DNA from: Actinacidiphila acidipaludis
GTDB taxonomy: Bacteria; Actinomycetota; Actinomycetes; Streptomycetales; Streptomycetaceae
Reading direction: 5' to 3'
NCBI RefSeq assembly: GCF_019890725.1
Contig: NZ_JAINZZ010000031.1
Location: forward strand, 1-64,000
DNA length: 64,000 bases
Shown here: in pieces, positions 22,130 through 31,551 of the stretch
Position numbering within the stretch: position 1 is the stretch's first letter
How the letters are laid out: every line of letters begins with the position of its first letter
Notes under the pieces: model-generated
What the model saw: the letters and a program-made list of their open reading frames with translations, nothing else
What the model was told of the DNA's origin: nothing
Database searches by the model: none
Made by a program: the position numbers and the translations under genes

Positions 22130-24745
22130 ATGAGCAGCCTCTTTGACGACAGTTTCCTGGCCGGTCTCGACGCGGCCCACGGCCCCGCCGACGACGGGCC
22201 GCCCCCGCCGCCGGACGGCGAGCACGGCGACGCCGAGCACGTCCCCGAGGGCCTGTTCGGCGACCGTTTCGACGGCCCGCCGCCCGTCCGCGACAGCCAC
22301 TACCGCAACGGCGCGGCCCGCCCGGCCACCGACCCCGCCCAGCTGCTCGAGGGGCTGAACGAACAGCAGCGCGCCGCCGTGGTGCACGCCGGCGGGCCGC
22401 TGCTCATCGTCGCCGGCGCCGGCTCCGGCAAGACCCGGGTGCTCACCCACCGCATCGCCCACCTGCTCTACGCCCGGCACGTCCACCCCGGCTCGATCCT
22501 CGCGATCACCTTCACCAACAAGGCCGCGGGCGAGATGAAGGAGCGCGTGGAGCAGCTCGTCGGCCCGCGGGCCGGCGCCATGTGGGTGTCGACGTTCCAC
22601 AGCGCGTGCGTGCGGATCCTGCGCCGCGAGTCGAAGAAGCTGGGCTTCACCTCGTCCTTCTCCATCTACGACGCGGCCGACTCCAAGCGGCTGATGGCCC
22701 TGGTCTGCCAGCGCGACCTGGACCTGGACCCCAAGCAGTTCCCACCGAAGTCGTTCAGCGCCAAGATCTCCAACCTCAAGAACGAGCTCATCGACGAGGA
22801 GACCTTCGCCGACCAGGCCGAGAACCCCTTCGACAAGAAGCTCGCCGAGGCGTACGCGCTCTACCAGGCACGGCTGCGCGAGGCCAACGCCCTGGACTTC
22901 GACGACATCATCATGACCACCGTCAACCTGCTGCAGGCGTTCCCGGACGTCGCCGAGCACTACCGGCGGCGCTTCCGGCACGTCCTGGTCGACGAGTACC
23001 AGGACACCAACCACGCGCAGTACACGCTGGTCCGCGAGCTCGTCGGCACCGGGGGCCCGGCCGCCGGGGCGGAGGGCCCGGCGGACGGCGCAGCGCGATC
23101 GGCGGCCGGCTCGGGGGACGCGCCGGCGGACGGCCCGGCGGACGGCCCGGCGGACGGCTCCGCGGAAGGCAGCGGCCCGATCCCGCCCGCCGAGCTGTGC
23201 GTGGTCGGTGACGCCGACCAGTCGATCTACGCCTTCCGCGGCGCCACGATCCGCAACATCCTCCAGTTCGAGGAGGACTACCCGCAGGCCCGCACGATCC
23301 TGCTGGAGCAGAACTACCGCTCGACGCAGACGATCCTGTCGGCCGCCAACGCGGTCATCGAGCGCAACGCCGGCCGCCGGGCCAAGAACCTGTGGACCGA
23401 GTCCGGCAACGGCCCGGTGATCATCGGCTACGTCGCCGACCAGGAGCACGACGAGGCCCAGTACGTCGCCGACGAGATCGACCGGCTCACCGACGCAGGC
23501 GACGCCCGCCCCGGCGACGTGGCGGTCTTCTACCGCACCAACGCGCAGTCCCGGGTGTTCGAGGAGGTGTTCATCCGCGTCGGCCTGCCCTACAAGGTCG
23601 TCGGCGGGGTGCGCTTCTACGAGCGCCGCGAGGTCCGGGACGTGCTCGCCTACCTGCGGGTGCTGGCCAACCCCGAGGACGGCGTGCCGCTGCGCCGCAT
23701 CCTCAACGTCCCCAAGCGCGGCATCGGCGAGCGCGCCGAGGCGATGATCGACGCCCTCGCCCAGCGCGAGAAGGTGTCCTTCGCGCAGGCGCTGCGCCGG
23801 GTCGACGAGGCGTACGGCATGGCCGCCCGCTCGGCCAACGCCGTCAAGCGGTTCAACACGCTGATGGACGAGCTGCGCACCGTCGTGGAGTCGGGCGCGG
23901 GACCCGCGGTCGTCCTGGAGGCGGTGCTCGAACGCACCGGCTACCTCGCCGAGTTGCAGGCGTCCACCGACCCGCAGGACGAGACCCGCGTCGAGAACCT
24001 CCAGGAACTCGCCGCCGTCGCGCTGGAGTTCGAGCAGGACCGCGGCGAGGAGGGCAGCACCCTGGCCGAGTTCCTGGAGCGCGTGGCCCTGGTCGCCGAC
24101 TCCGACGAGATCCCGGACGACGAGGAGGGGTCCGGCGGCGTGATCACCCTGATGACGCTGCACACCGCGAAGGGCCTGGAGTTCCCCGTGGTGTTCCTCA
24201 CCGGCATGGAGGACGGCGTCTTCCCGCACATGCGGGCCCTGGGACAGGTCAAGGAGCTGGAGGAGGAGCGGCGGCTGGCGTACGTCGGCATCACCCGCGC
24301 CCGCGAGCGCCTCTACCTGACCCGCTCGACGATGCGCAGCGCCTGGGGGCAGCCGGCCTACAACCCCCCGTCACGCTTCCTGGAGGAGATCCCCGACGCG
24401 CTCATCGAGTGGAAGCGCAAGGGATCCTCGGGGGGCGGCTTCGGCTCGGGCTCCGGCGGCGGTGGAGCGGTGTCCAAGGCCGCGGCGTCGCTGTCCTCGA
24501 CGCTCGCCGCGCGCAGCCGCGGGGGCTCCGGCGCCGCGGGCTCGCGGGGCTTCGCCACGCGGAGGTCCGGCGATCGGCCGGTGATCTCGCTGGCGGTCGG
24601 GGACCGCGTCACCCACGACCAGTTCGGGCTCGGCACCGTCATCGCGGTCACCGGGCGCCCGGGCGACGAGAAGGCCACGATCGACTTCGGGGACGAGCGG
24701 CCGAAGCAATTGCTGCTGCGGTACGCGCCGGTGGAGAAGCTGTAG
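22130..24745 (+). CDS. pcrA: ATP-dependent DNA helicase PcrA/UvrD
   Basis: 871 residues, superfamily 1A 3'-5' helicase for nucleotide excision repair and replication conflicts. Visible motifs: Walker A AGAGSGKTRVL (about residue 93), motif II VDEYQDTN (about 287), motif III VVGDADQSIYAFRG, motif IV EQNYRST, and motifs V-VI TLHTAKGLEFPVVF and VGITRARERLYLTRS. The C-terminal Tudor-like domain (VGDRVTHDQFGLGTVIAV) that binds RNA polymerase in PcrA/UvrD is present. Between motifs II and III sits a ~45-residue low-complexity insert with repeated ADGP (about 307-352). ATG 22130 follows AGGAGG, and a PafBC-type promoter lies directly upstream. Confidence 0.96.
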   Translation: MSSLFDDSFLAGLDAAHGPADDGPPPPPDGEHGDAEHVPEGLFGDRFDGPPPVRDSHYRNGAARPATDPAQLLEGLNEQQRAAVVHAGGPLLIVAGAGSGKTRVLTHRIAHLLYARHVHPGSILAITFTNKAAGEMKERVEQLVGPRAGAMWVSTFHSACVRILRRESKKLGFTSSFSIYDAADSKRLMALVCQRDLDLDPKQFPPKSFSAKISNLKNELIDEETFADQAENPFDKKLAEAYALYQARLREANALDFDDIIMTTVNLLQAFPDVAEHYRRRFRHVLVDEYQDTNHAQYTLVRELVGTGGPAAGAEGPADGAARSAAGSGDAPADGPADGPADGSAEGSGPIPPAELCVVGDADQSIYAFRGATIRNILQFEEDYPQARTILLEQNYRSTQTILSAANAVIERNAGRRAKNLWTESGNGPVIIGYVADQEHDEAQYVADEIDRLTDAGDARPGDVAVFYRTNAQSRVFEEVFIRVGLPYKVVGGVRFYERREVRDVLAYLRVLANPEDGVPLRRILNVPKRGIGERAEAMIDALAQREKVSFAQALRRVDEAYGMAARSANAVKRFNTLMDELRTVVESGAGPAVVLEAVLERTGYLAELQASTDPQDETRVENLQELAAVALEFEQDRGEEGSTLAEFLERVALVADSDEIPDDEEGSGGVITLMTLHTAKGLEFPVVFLTGMEDGVFPHMRALGQVKELEEERRLAYVGITRARERLYLTRSTMRSAWGQPAYNPPSRFLEEIPDALIEWKRKGSSGGGFGSGSGGGGAVSKAAASLSSTLAARSRGGSGAAGSRGFATRRSGDRPVISLAVGDRVTHDQFGLGTVIAVTGRPGDEKATIDFGDERPKQLLLRYAPVEKL

Positions 24746-24909
24746 CGGCTGCCGGGCGGTGACCGCTGCCGGGCGGGCGGGGGCGTCGGGCCTCCGGCCG
24801 TCCGGGGACGGCGGCGCCTCCCGGGGCGCGGCTCACCGGCGGGGCGGTGCGTCCGTGGTGGGCGCGCGGCCCTTGACGCTCAGCGGGGACGCTCAGCGGA
24901 GTCGAGGGC

Positions 24910-26508
24910 TCAGCGGGGGTCGAGGCCGTGCGCGAGGAGCCAGGGCAGCGGGTCGATCGGGGAGCCGCCGTGCGGGCGCACCTCCAGGTGCAGGTGCGGA
25001 CCCGTGGTGTTGCCGGTGTTGCCCGAGTAGGCGATGACCGTGCCCGCCTTGACGGACCCGGACCGGATCTTGGTGCTGCTCAGGTGGCAGTACCAGGTCT
25101 CGGTGCCGTCGGGCGCGGTGACGATGGCCATGTTGCCGTAGGACGGGTTCCACTGCGTGCGGACCGTGCCGTCGGTGACGGCCATCACGGGTGTGCCCAC
25201 CTGGACCGGGAAGTCGATGCCGGTGTGCAGGGCCATCCAGTTGACGCCGGCCTGACCGAAGTACGCGCTCAGGCCCTTCTGCGTCACCGGCAGCACGAAC
25301 TTCGGCCGCAGCGCCTCCTTGCGGGCGGCGGCCTCCGCGGCCGCCTTCTTCGCCGCGGCCTGGCGCTCCTTGAGGTCCAGCCGCTCCTGGGAGCGGCTGG
25401 CTCGGGTTGCGAAGTCGTCGGCGTCACGGCTGACGCCGGTGAGCTGCCGGTCGAGCTGCTGCGTCGGCGTCTTGGCGGTCGCGTCGGCCTGCGTCGTGGA
25501 CGAGCTCTGGGCCATGCCGACCCCCGCGACCGCGGCGGCGCCGACCGCCGCGACGCCCATCACGGCCACCGACGGCACGGCGACCGTCAGCAGCGCCGAG
25601 CGCTTGGCGGGTTTGCGGCGGCGGCTGCGGGCGGTCGGCTCACCGTCGGCGAAGCCGTCCGCGGAGTACTCGTCGTTCGCGTAGTCGTGGCGGGCCGTCG
25701 GTTCGTCGCGGCCGTAGGAGTACGCCAACTCGTCGGCCAGGTCTGCGGGGTCTGCGGGGTCGGCGAGGTACCTGTCGTCCGCGCCGCTCGGGGCGTCACC
25801 GGCGTACGGGTCCGCTGTCAGGTCGTCCGCGTAGGGGTCGGGCGCGTCGGCGGGTGACGCGGCCTGAGCCGCGTGGGCGCCGGGCGCCGGGAAAGCCGTG
25901 GTCCGGTCGTCGGCCGCGGGGTAACCCGTGCCGTAGGCCGTGCCGTACGCCGTGTCGTAAGCAGGCGCCGCGGCCGGAGTCGCCGTCGGAGCCAGGTGTT
26001 CGTAGACGCCGGTGTCACCCGACGCGTCGTAGCCGTACCCGTATCCGTAGCCGTACGTCGGGTACGCGCCGGAGTCCCAGTCCTGCTGGGGCGTCGGATG
26101 CGCCTGCGGGAACGACGTGAACGCGCCGGTCTCGTAGGAACCGGTGTCGTAGGAACCGGTCTCGTAGGCCGACGTGTCGTACGAGCCCGTGCCGTACGAG
26201 CCGGCGCCGTAGCTGCCGGTGCCGGTCACCGTGGCGGCCTGGCCCTGGGCCTGGCCGTAGGCGTACGGGTCGTGGGTGGCGTAACCGCCGGTGTCCCAGG
26301 ACTGCGTGGCGCTCGCGTCGTAACCGAACGAGTAGCCGTAGCCCTGCGTCTGGTCGTGCGAGGGCGTGTACTGCTGCGGGATGGCGTAGGTGCCGGTGGT
26401 GTCGTCGCCGAAGGCGGTGCCGACGGTCTGGTGGGAGCCCGTGGAATAGGGGTCGTACCCGTAGGCGTCGTAGTCGGGGGAGTATCCCGACGAGGGACCT
26501 TCGTTCAC
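24910..26508 (-). CDS. Membrane-anchored M23 metallopeptidase with a Tyr/Gly-rich cytoplasmic tail
   Basis: 532 residues from GTG 26508. The first ~300 residues are an unusual low-complexity tail made of repeated YG, TGSYxT and YGYGYGYD units and later Asp/Ala-rich sequence. A basic patch (RSRRRKPAKRS) then a single span (LTVAVPSVAVMGVAAVGAAA) follow. Outside are a coiled coil and an M23 (LytM) domain with the zinc ligands in HTGIDFPV and HLHLEV. Such enzymes, when active, cut peptidoglycan cross-bridges. The tail, facing the cytoplasm, may mediate self-association. The gene runs convergent to pcrA, with 164 bases between their ends. Confidence 0.88.
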   Translation of the reverse strand: MNEGPSSGYSPDYDAYGYDPYSTGSHQTVGTAFGDDTTGTYAIPQQYTPSHDQTQGYGYSFGYDASATQSWDTGGYATHDPYAYGQAQGQAATVTGTGSYGAGSYGTGSYDTSAYETGSYDTGSYETGAFTSFPQAHPTPQQDWDSGAYPTYGYGYGYGYDASGDTGVYEHLAPTATPAAAPAYDTAYGTAYGTGYPAADDRTTAFPAPGAHAAQAASPADAPDPYADDLTADPYAGDAPSGADDRYLADPADPADLADELAYSYGRDEPTARHDYANDEYSADGFADGEPTARSRRRKPAKRSALLTVAVPSVAVMGVAAVGAAAVAGVGMAQSSSTTQADATAKTPTQQLDRQLTGVSRDADDFATRASRSQERLDLKERQAAAKKAAAEAAARKEALRPKFVLPVTQKGLSAYFGQAGVNWMALHTGIDFPVQVGTPVMAVTDGTVRTQWNPSYGNMAIVTAPDGTETWYCHLSSTKIRSGSVKAGTVIAYSGNTGNTTGPHLHLEVRPHGGSPIDPLPWLLAHGLDPR

Positions 26509-26647
26509 CGCCAGCTTCTCTTTCGCCTCGGCAGCAGGAGAATTAGCGGCGACTGTAGCCCTCCGTACCCGGCCGCGACAATCTCTCCCCGAGACCTGGC
26601 GCCCGCCTTGCCCGGTGTTCGGTCGATATTCGACCGTTACATGTCCG

Positions 26648-27601
26648 TTATGCGGCGTCCGCCGCGCCGGGCCGGCCGGGGCCTCCGGACAGCTCGCGAC
26701 GGATCTCGGCGGCCACCGCGCCGTGCACCGGCAGGGCGAGATGTCCGATGCCGGTGACTTTGATGTTCTTCGCCGACAGTCCCGGGTGTTCGAGGCGCGC
26801 CGACTCCACCGGGATCATGAGCTGGTCGAGGTCGCTCCAGAACGCCACGAAGCGGGTCCGGCACCGGCGGACCGGCTTTGCCAGCTCCTCCAGCACCGCG
26901 GAACCCGGGCGCATCTGCCGGGCCAGCGGGTGCGGGATGAGGGCCGGTATCGCCCGCGTGCCGTTGTGCGGTGTACCGAGCGTGACCAGTGTCCGTACCT
27001 GCGCGTCGCCGCCCAGGCGCTGGACGTAGTAGCGGGCGATCAGCCCGCCCAGACTGTGCGCGACGATGTCCACCCGGCGCTCGCCGGACTCCTCGCAGAT
27101 ACGTTCGATGTGCGTCCCGAGCACGGCGGCCGCGGTCCGTACGTCGGAGGTCAGCGGTGAGTAGTTGACGGCCTGGATCCGGGTCCAGCCGTTGCGCTGC
27201 AGCGAGCGGCGCAGCAGGGCGAAGGCGGAACGGTTGTCCACGAAGCCGTGCACCAGCAGCACGGGCGGCCGGGACTTCGCCTTCGCGCCGGGCCGGGCCG
27301 GCGGGCCGTCGCCGGGGTCCGTGCCGGCGTCGGAGGCGGAGTCCAGCGTCATGGCCGGGGGGGCCGTGGCCGAGGGGGTGCCTGCGTCCTGGGCGCCCTG
27401 GGGGTCCGGCTCGTCCGGGGGCCGGTCGGGCGCGAGGTGGGAGCGCTCGGGCAGGATCCCGGTCGGATACAGCAGGGCGTGGCCGGCCAGTATGGCCAGG
27501 TCGATGGCGGTGACACGGACCAGACCGGCTCCGTGCCCCAGAAAACTGCTGCCGGGCTCTGCACCACCACCCGGCTCGGCCTCAGGCGACTTCGCGGCCA
27601 T
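26648..27601 (-). CDS. Alpha/beta-hydrolase (lipase-like) membrane-associated protein
   Basis: 317 residues, starting at ATG 27601 behind GGGAGG. A hydrophobic N-terminal segment (VRVTAIDLAILAGHALLYPT) suggests membrane insertion or export, followed by a Pro/Asp-rich linker. The hydrolase core shows the oxyanion strand VLLVHGFVDNR, nucleophile elbow VAHSLGGL, an Asp in SDLDQLMIP and the His in VTGIGHLAL. It resembles triacylglycerol lipase / PGAP1-like esterases; the substrate is unknown. Reading frame continues upstream without a better start. Confidence 0.85.
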   Translation of the reverse strand: MAAKSPEAEPGGGAEPGSSFLGHGAGLVRVTAIDLAILAGHALLYPTGILPERSHLAPDRPPDEPDPQGAQDAGTPSATAPPAMTLDSASDAGTDPGDGPPARPGAKAKSRPPVLLVHGFVDNRSAFALLRRSLQRNGWTRIQAVNYSPLTSDVRTAAAVLGTHIERICEESGERRVDIVAHSLGGLIARYYVQRLGGDAQVRTLVTLGTPHNGTRAIPALIPHPLARQMRPGSAVLEELAKPVRRCRTRFVAFWSDLDQLMIPVESARLEHPGLSAKNIKVTGIGHLALPVHGAVAAEIRRELSGGPGRPGAADAA

Positions 27602-27926
27602 GGCCCACCTCCCGTCGCGGCCCCGAGGGATCGGCGTCGACCCCGCGGGCCCTTTCGTCGGGGGCCGGAGCGGAGGCCGCACCCCGCGCCCTGCGGCTGC
27701 GAGCACGGCGTGCGGCTCCAGACTGCGGCTCCCGAGGGAAGTTTGCAGGTCGGCGACCGTCCCGGCGTCCCGTGCCGGATGGGCGGCGGCGGACCTGCGT
27801 CCCGTCGTGTGTCTCTCCTGTGTGATTTCCCCCTCGCTGCGTCCCGTAAAACTGACGCGCCCCAGGCCCGGGCGATAACGTTCGTTCACGTAGTGCTGCG
27901 CCGCAGCCGTACCCATGGAGGCAGTG
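27602..27926. other. Divergent intergenic region before icmB
   Basis: No gene is seen in these 325 bases. The right half carries a good promoter for icmB (27852-27881). The left half is GC-rich, with in-frame extension of the lipase gene but no RBS. Confidence 0.4.
27852..27881 (+). promoter_or_regulatory. icmB promoter
   Basis: CTGACG (27852-27857), an 18-base spacer and TAACGT (27876-27881) fit a housekeeping sigma promoter; the mRNA would begin about 40 bases before the start codon. Confidence 0.5.
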
Positions 27927-28340
27927 ATGGGAGTGACCGGTCCGATCCGCGTGGTGGTCGCCAAGCCGGGTCTCGACGGCCACGATCGCGGTGCCAAGGT
28001 CATCGCCCGGGCGCTGCGTGACGCCGGTATGGAGGTCATCTACACCGGGCTGCACCAGACGCCCGAGCAGGTCGTGGACACCGCGATCCAGGAGGACGCC
28101 GACGCGATCGGCCTGTCGATCCTGTCCGGCGCCCACATGACGCTCTTCGCCAAGGTGATAGAGCTGCTCAAGGAGCGCGACGCGGCGGACATCAAGGTCT
28201 TCGGCGGCGGGATCATCCCCGAGGCCGACATTCCCCCGCTCAAGGAGCTCGGCGTCGCCGCGATCTTCACCCCTGGCACCTCCACGGGCGACGTCGTCGC
28301 CTGGGTCAACGCGAACGTCCGCCATCCGGCTGACGCATAG
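27927..28340 (+). CDS. icmB: Coenzyme-B12-binding subunit of isobutyryl-CoA mutase (IcmB-like)
   Basis: 137 residues forming a stand-alone cobalamin-binding domain. The B12 ligand motif DxHxxG is present as LDGHDRG (about residues 17-23), with the later SILSGAHMTLF and GGGIIP segments that hold the nucleotide tail. IcmB joins a separate large subunit to interconvert isobutyryl- and butyryl-CoA; the large-subunit gene is not in this window, as in other Streptomyces. It could equally serve another acyl-CoA mutase. ATG 27927 follows GGAGG by five bases; ATG 27915 lies over the RBS and is less likely. A weak 6-bp hairpin follows at 28345-28360. Confidence 0.88.
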   Translation: MGVTGPIRVVVAKPGLDGHDRGAKVIARALRDAGMEVIYTGLHQTPEQVVDTAIQEDADAIGLSILSGAHMTLFAKVIELLKERDAADIKVFGGGIIPEADIPPLKELGVAAIFTPGTSTGDVVAWVNANVRHPADA

Positions 28341-28475
28341 GTTTTCTCCCGCTCGGGAGACCGGGCCGCCGCCGGACGGGTGACCTTCACCTGATCGGCC
28401 GCACGGCGCCCCCGACCTCTGCGGTGAGCTTCACGGTGAGTAGCGGGCGCCTGGACACGGCCGAACGAGTGATCG

Positions 28476-30068
28476 TCAGGCTCGGCCGGGGCCCGGTATG
28501 GACGAGCCCGAGGGCTGCGGCACGCGCAGTTCCGCCAGCATCAGGGCCCGCAGACGCAGCGTGCCGGTGAGGCGCTGGAAGGCCTCGGACCAGTACGTAC
28601 CGGCGCCCGGCGAACCGTCGGGCGGCTCCTCCGCCGCGGCGGTGAGCACGGCCACCTGGTCGGCCGCGTCCGGGTCCAGACAGCGCTCGGCCAGTCCCAT
28701 CACCCCGCTGAAGCTCCACGGATAGCTGCCGCCCTCCCGTGCGATGTCCAGGGCGTCCACCACCGCGCGGCCCAGCGGGCGCGACCACGGCACCGCACAC
28801 ACGCTCAGCATCTGGAACGCCTCCGAGAGCCCGTGCGCCGCGATGAACTCCGCGACCCACGCGCCGCGCTCCGGCCCCGGCAGTATCGACAGCAGCTTCG
28901 CCGGGTCGCCGACCGCCGTCACCGGCGCGGCGGGTTTGGGCGGCGGCCCGAGCAGCGCCCGCGCCCAGCCGGTGTCGCGCTGCCGTACCGCGGCACGGCA
29001 CCACGCGGCGTGCAGATCCGGCTGCCAGTCGTCCAGTACGGGCAGCGCGATGATCTCCTCCGGGGTTCGGCCCCCGAGTCTCGCCGGCCATGTCGACAGC
29101 GGGGCCGCGTCCACCAACTGCCCGAACCACCAGGCGCGTTCGCCTCGGCCGCTCGGCGGTTTGGCCGCCACGCCGTCCCTCTCCATCGCCGGGTCGCAGG
29201 CATAGGGCGCCTCGACCACGATGCCCTCCGGACTCAGCGAGACGCAGCTCCTCGCCCGCTCCGCCATCCGCGCGGCGAGCGCCGAACCGGGCAGGGCGGA
29301 GAGGAGTTCGGCCGCGGTCGTCCTGACATTGCGGCTGCGGTCGTTCAGCGCCTGCTCGAGGAACTCCTCGTCGGCCGGGGACAGCCCGGTGCGCAACGCG
29401 TCGAGGAACATCAGACGGTCCTCGGCGCGCTCGGTCCGCCACGACGACTCCAGCAACGCCAGGGCGGCCGCCGCATCGGCCAGGCGCATCCGGGTCAGCA
29501 GGGCGATGCGCTCGGCGAACAGCCCTTCCTCCCAGAGCTGTTCCGCGTCCCCTTCCTCCGCGGCGGCCGCGCCCTGACCCGCCCGCAGGGCGAACTTCCA
29601 GTCCGGGTTCAGCGCGGCGAGCCACAGGCCGCGCGGTCCGGCGAGGGCGAGGGCGTCGGTCCGCAGGTCCGTGCGGGCCCGGGCGGCGTCCAGCAGCGCG
29701 GGCAGCAGGGCGTGCGGTGCGGCATAGCCCTCGCGGCGGGCCGCGGCCAGCCACTGCGGCAGCAGCTCGGCGAGGTTCGGCGTCGCGCCCCGGCGTCCGC
29801 GGGCGGCGTCGGCCGTGCGGTCGGCAAGCAGCATCGCCAGCCGGCGACGGGCCGCCTCCGGGAGGTCCGGCCGGCGGTCCGCGGGGGCGAGCCCCGGTCT
29901 CGTCCCGGCCGCAGCCGGAGTCACCCCGGCCCGCCGTCGGATCACGCCGGCGGCCGCGGCGTCCAGCAGGGCGACGGCCGCTTCCTCCGCGTCACCCACC
30001 ACCCCTGCCGGGCGCCGCCGCTCCGTCCCGAGCAGCGCGCTTCCGACCAGGTCGTCCCAACTCCCCAT
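28476..30068 (-). CDS. DUF5691 protein, partner of the SWIM/MoxR cluster
   Basis: 530 residues, soluble, Ala/Leu/Arg-rich, with helical repeats resembling HEAT arrays (for example LLELSS-like helices around RTTAAELLSALPGSALAARM). The N-terminus WDDLVGSALLGTERR is the recognisable DUF5691 signature. It follows the SWIM gene by 126 bases on the same strand; a 7-bp hairpin (30174-30190) between them may lower its expression. DUF5691 genes habitually accompany MoxR, DUF5682, VWA and SWIM genes; a scaffold or substrate adaptor role is inference. ATG 30068 is preceded by AAAGGGGACGGGG; a longer frame exists but extends into the intergenic hairpin. Confidence 0.78.
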   Translation of the reverse strand: MGSWDDLVGSALLGTERRRPAGVVGDAEEAAVALLDAAAAGVIRRRAGVTPAAAGTRPGLAPADRRPDLPEAARRRLAMLLADRTADAARGRRGATPNLAELLPQWLAAARREGYAAPHALLPALLDAARARTDLRTDALALAGPRGLWLAALNPDWKFALRAGQGAAAAEEGDAEQLWEEGLFAERIALLTRMRLADAAAALALLESSWRTERAEDRLMFLDALRTGLSPADEEFLEQALNDRSRNVRTTAAELLSALPGSALAARMAERARSCVSLSPEGIVVEAPYACDPAMERDGVAAKPPSGRGERAWWFGQLVDAAPLSTWPARLGGRTPEEIIALPVLDDWQPDLHAAWCRAAVRQRDTGWARALLGPPPKPAAPVTAVGDPAKLLSILPGPERGAWVAEFIAAHGLSEAFQMLSVCAVPWSRPLGRAVVDALDIAREGGSYPWSFSGVMGLAERCLDPDAADQVAVLTAAAEEPPDGSPGAGTYWSEAFQRLTGTLRLRALMLAELRVPQPSGSSIPGPGRA

Positions 30069-30194
30069 CCCCGTCCCCTTTCTCACCTGTTCCCTGCCCG
30101 TGCCCCGTCCCGCGCCCTTCACCGACGTCGCCGCGCCTCGCTCCCCGTCGCGTCCCAGGCCGACCGCGGCTCCCCGCACCGGGGGTGCGGCCCG

Positions 30195-31544
30195 TCAGGC
30201 GGTGAGCGGCGTCGGTATGACGCTCGCCGCGGGCCAGGCGCAGAGGGGACGGAAGCCGGTCGGGCCGAGTTCGCCGAAGGCGGTGAGGGGGTGGCCGCCC
30301 GACAGTGCGGCCAGGCGCCACTGAGGACCGGCGCCCGCGATCGGGATCGCGTCCTCACCTGTGGCGTCGGCCACCTGCCACCGCGTCGCCCCCGGTATCG
30401 GCACCACGTCCGCCAGCACGACCGGCCACGCGTCCAGCCAGGGGTCGTCGGCGAGCGCCGCCCCGTAGGCGTCGAGCGCGGCCGCGACCGGCATCCCCCG
30501 GGGCACCGACTCGGCCTGCGCCGTGCCGTGCTGGGGCCCCAGCACCGCCCGGAGCGGAAGAGCCGACGGGTAGTAGGCGACCTCGGCCTCCAGCACCGCG
30601 CCCAGCGGCAGCACCAGCTCGGGCGCCCGCCCCGCCGCGCCGAACGACAGCAGCAGCGCGAACCGGCCCGCCCCCTCGTCGTACAGCCATATCCGCCGCG
30701 TGGTCAGCCGGTCGTCGGCCGAGTCGTACTGCGCCAGGACCTGCCAGTGGCCGCGGATCGTCGCGCCGGCCAGCAACTCCGCGCTGTCGACGGTGAATCC
30801 CACCCTGGCCCGGACGGTCCCGGCCAGCGGGTCCGGCAGCCGCTCGCGGCCCAGATAGCCGCGGGCGAGCAGATGCAGCAGTGCCGTCTCCTCCAGCATG
30901 CGCGACGGCCAGTCGCCCCCGGTGGCCGTCACCGCCCCCAACTCCCGCACACGCGAGGCGAGTCCCGGCGCCTGCGCGTCCACCATGCGCGCCGCGATCT
31001 CGTCCCACTGCCGGTACCCGTCGCGGTCGGCCCCCGCCAGGCCGCCCCGCAGCAGGTCGGCGAGCCGCTGCTCCAGCTCGACGGCGCCGCCCTCGACCCG
31101 TATCGCCCGGCGGTCCGCGCGCCGCCTGGCCGCGTCGGGATCGGCCGGCCCCGCGGCCTTTCCCGACCCCGAGGACGGCGCCTGCGCCCGCTCGTCCGCC
31201 TTCTTGCGGCGAGCCGCCGTCCACTGCTCCACCCACTCCGGCTCCGCCGCGGCGGCGATCGGGCCGCCGTCCCCCTCCGCCCAGAGCAGCAGCAGCCCCA
31301 GCGCGTGCTTGCACGGGAACTTGCGGCTCGGGCACGAGCAGCGGAACGCGGGACCGCCCAGATCCACGACCGTCTGGTACGGCGTACGGCCGCTGCCCTT
31401 GCACAGCCCCCACACCGCCGCGCCCGCCACCCCCGTGCCGGACCACGGCGCGGGTGTCGCGAGCCTCGCGCCCGCCTTCCGTGAAGCGGCGTCAGGTGCC
31501 AGCGCGAGCACCTGATCGGCCGTCCACCGCGCTTCCGTATCCAT
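30195..31544 (-). CDS. SWIM zinc-finger protein (YehQ-like)
   Basis: 449 residues. The SWIM zinc ligand set CxCx6CxH is at C69, C71, C78 and H80 (RCSCPSRKFPCKHALGLL). SWIM fingers bind DNA or proteins. The rest is without clear catalytic motifs. In Escherichia coli the comparable protein YehQ sits beside yehL, yehM and yehP, whose homologues are divergent here. The start ATG 31544 is seven bases after the -10 TACGGT of a perfect PafBC-type promoter, so translation is probably leaderless and induced by DNA damage. GTG/ATG codons further upstream would place the start inside the promoter and were rejected. Confidence 0.85.
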   Translation of the reverse strand: MDTEARWTADQVLALAPDAASRKAGARLATPAPWSGTGVAGAAVWGLCKGSGRTPYQTVVDLGGPAFRCSCPSRKFPCKHALGLLLLWAEGDGGPIAAAAEPEWVEQWTAARRKKADERAQAPSSGSGKAAGPADPDAARRRADRRAIRVEGGAVELEQRLADLLRGGLAGADRDGYRQWDEIAARMVDAQAPGLASRVRELGAVTATGGDWPSRMLEETALLHLLARGYLGRERLPDPLAGTVRARVGFTVDSAELLAGATIRGHWQVLAQYDSADDRLTTRRIWLYDEGAGRFALLLSFGAAGRAPELVLPLGAVLEAEVAYYPSALPLRAVLGPQHGTAQAESVPRGMPVAAALDAYGAALADDPWLDAWPVVLADVVPIPGATRWQVADATGEDAIPIAGAGPQWRLAALSGGHPLTAFGELGPTGFRPLCAWPAASVIPTPLTA

Positions 31545-31551
31545 GTGTACG

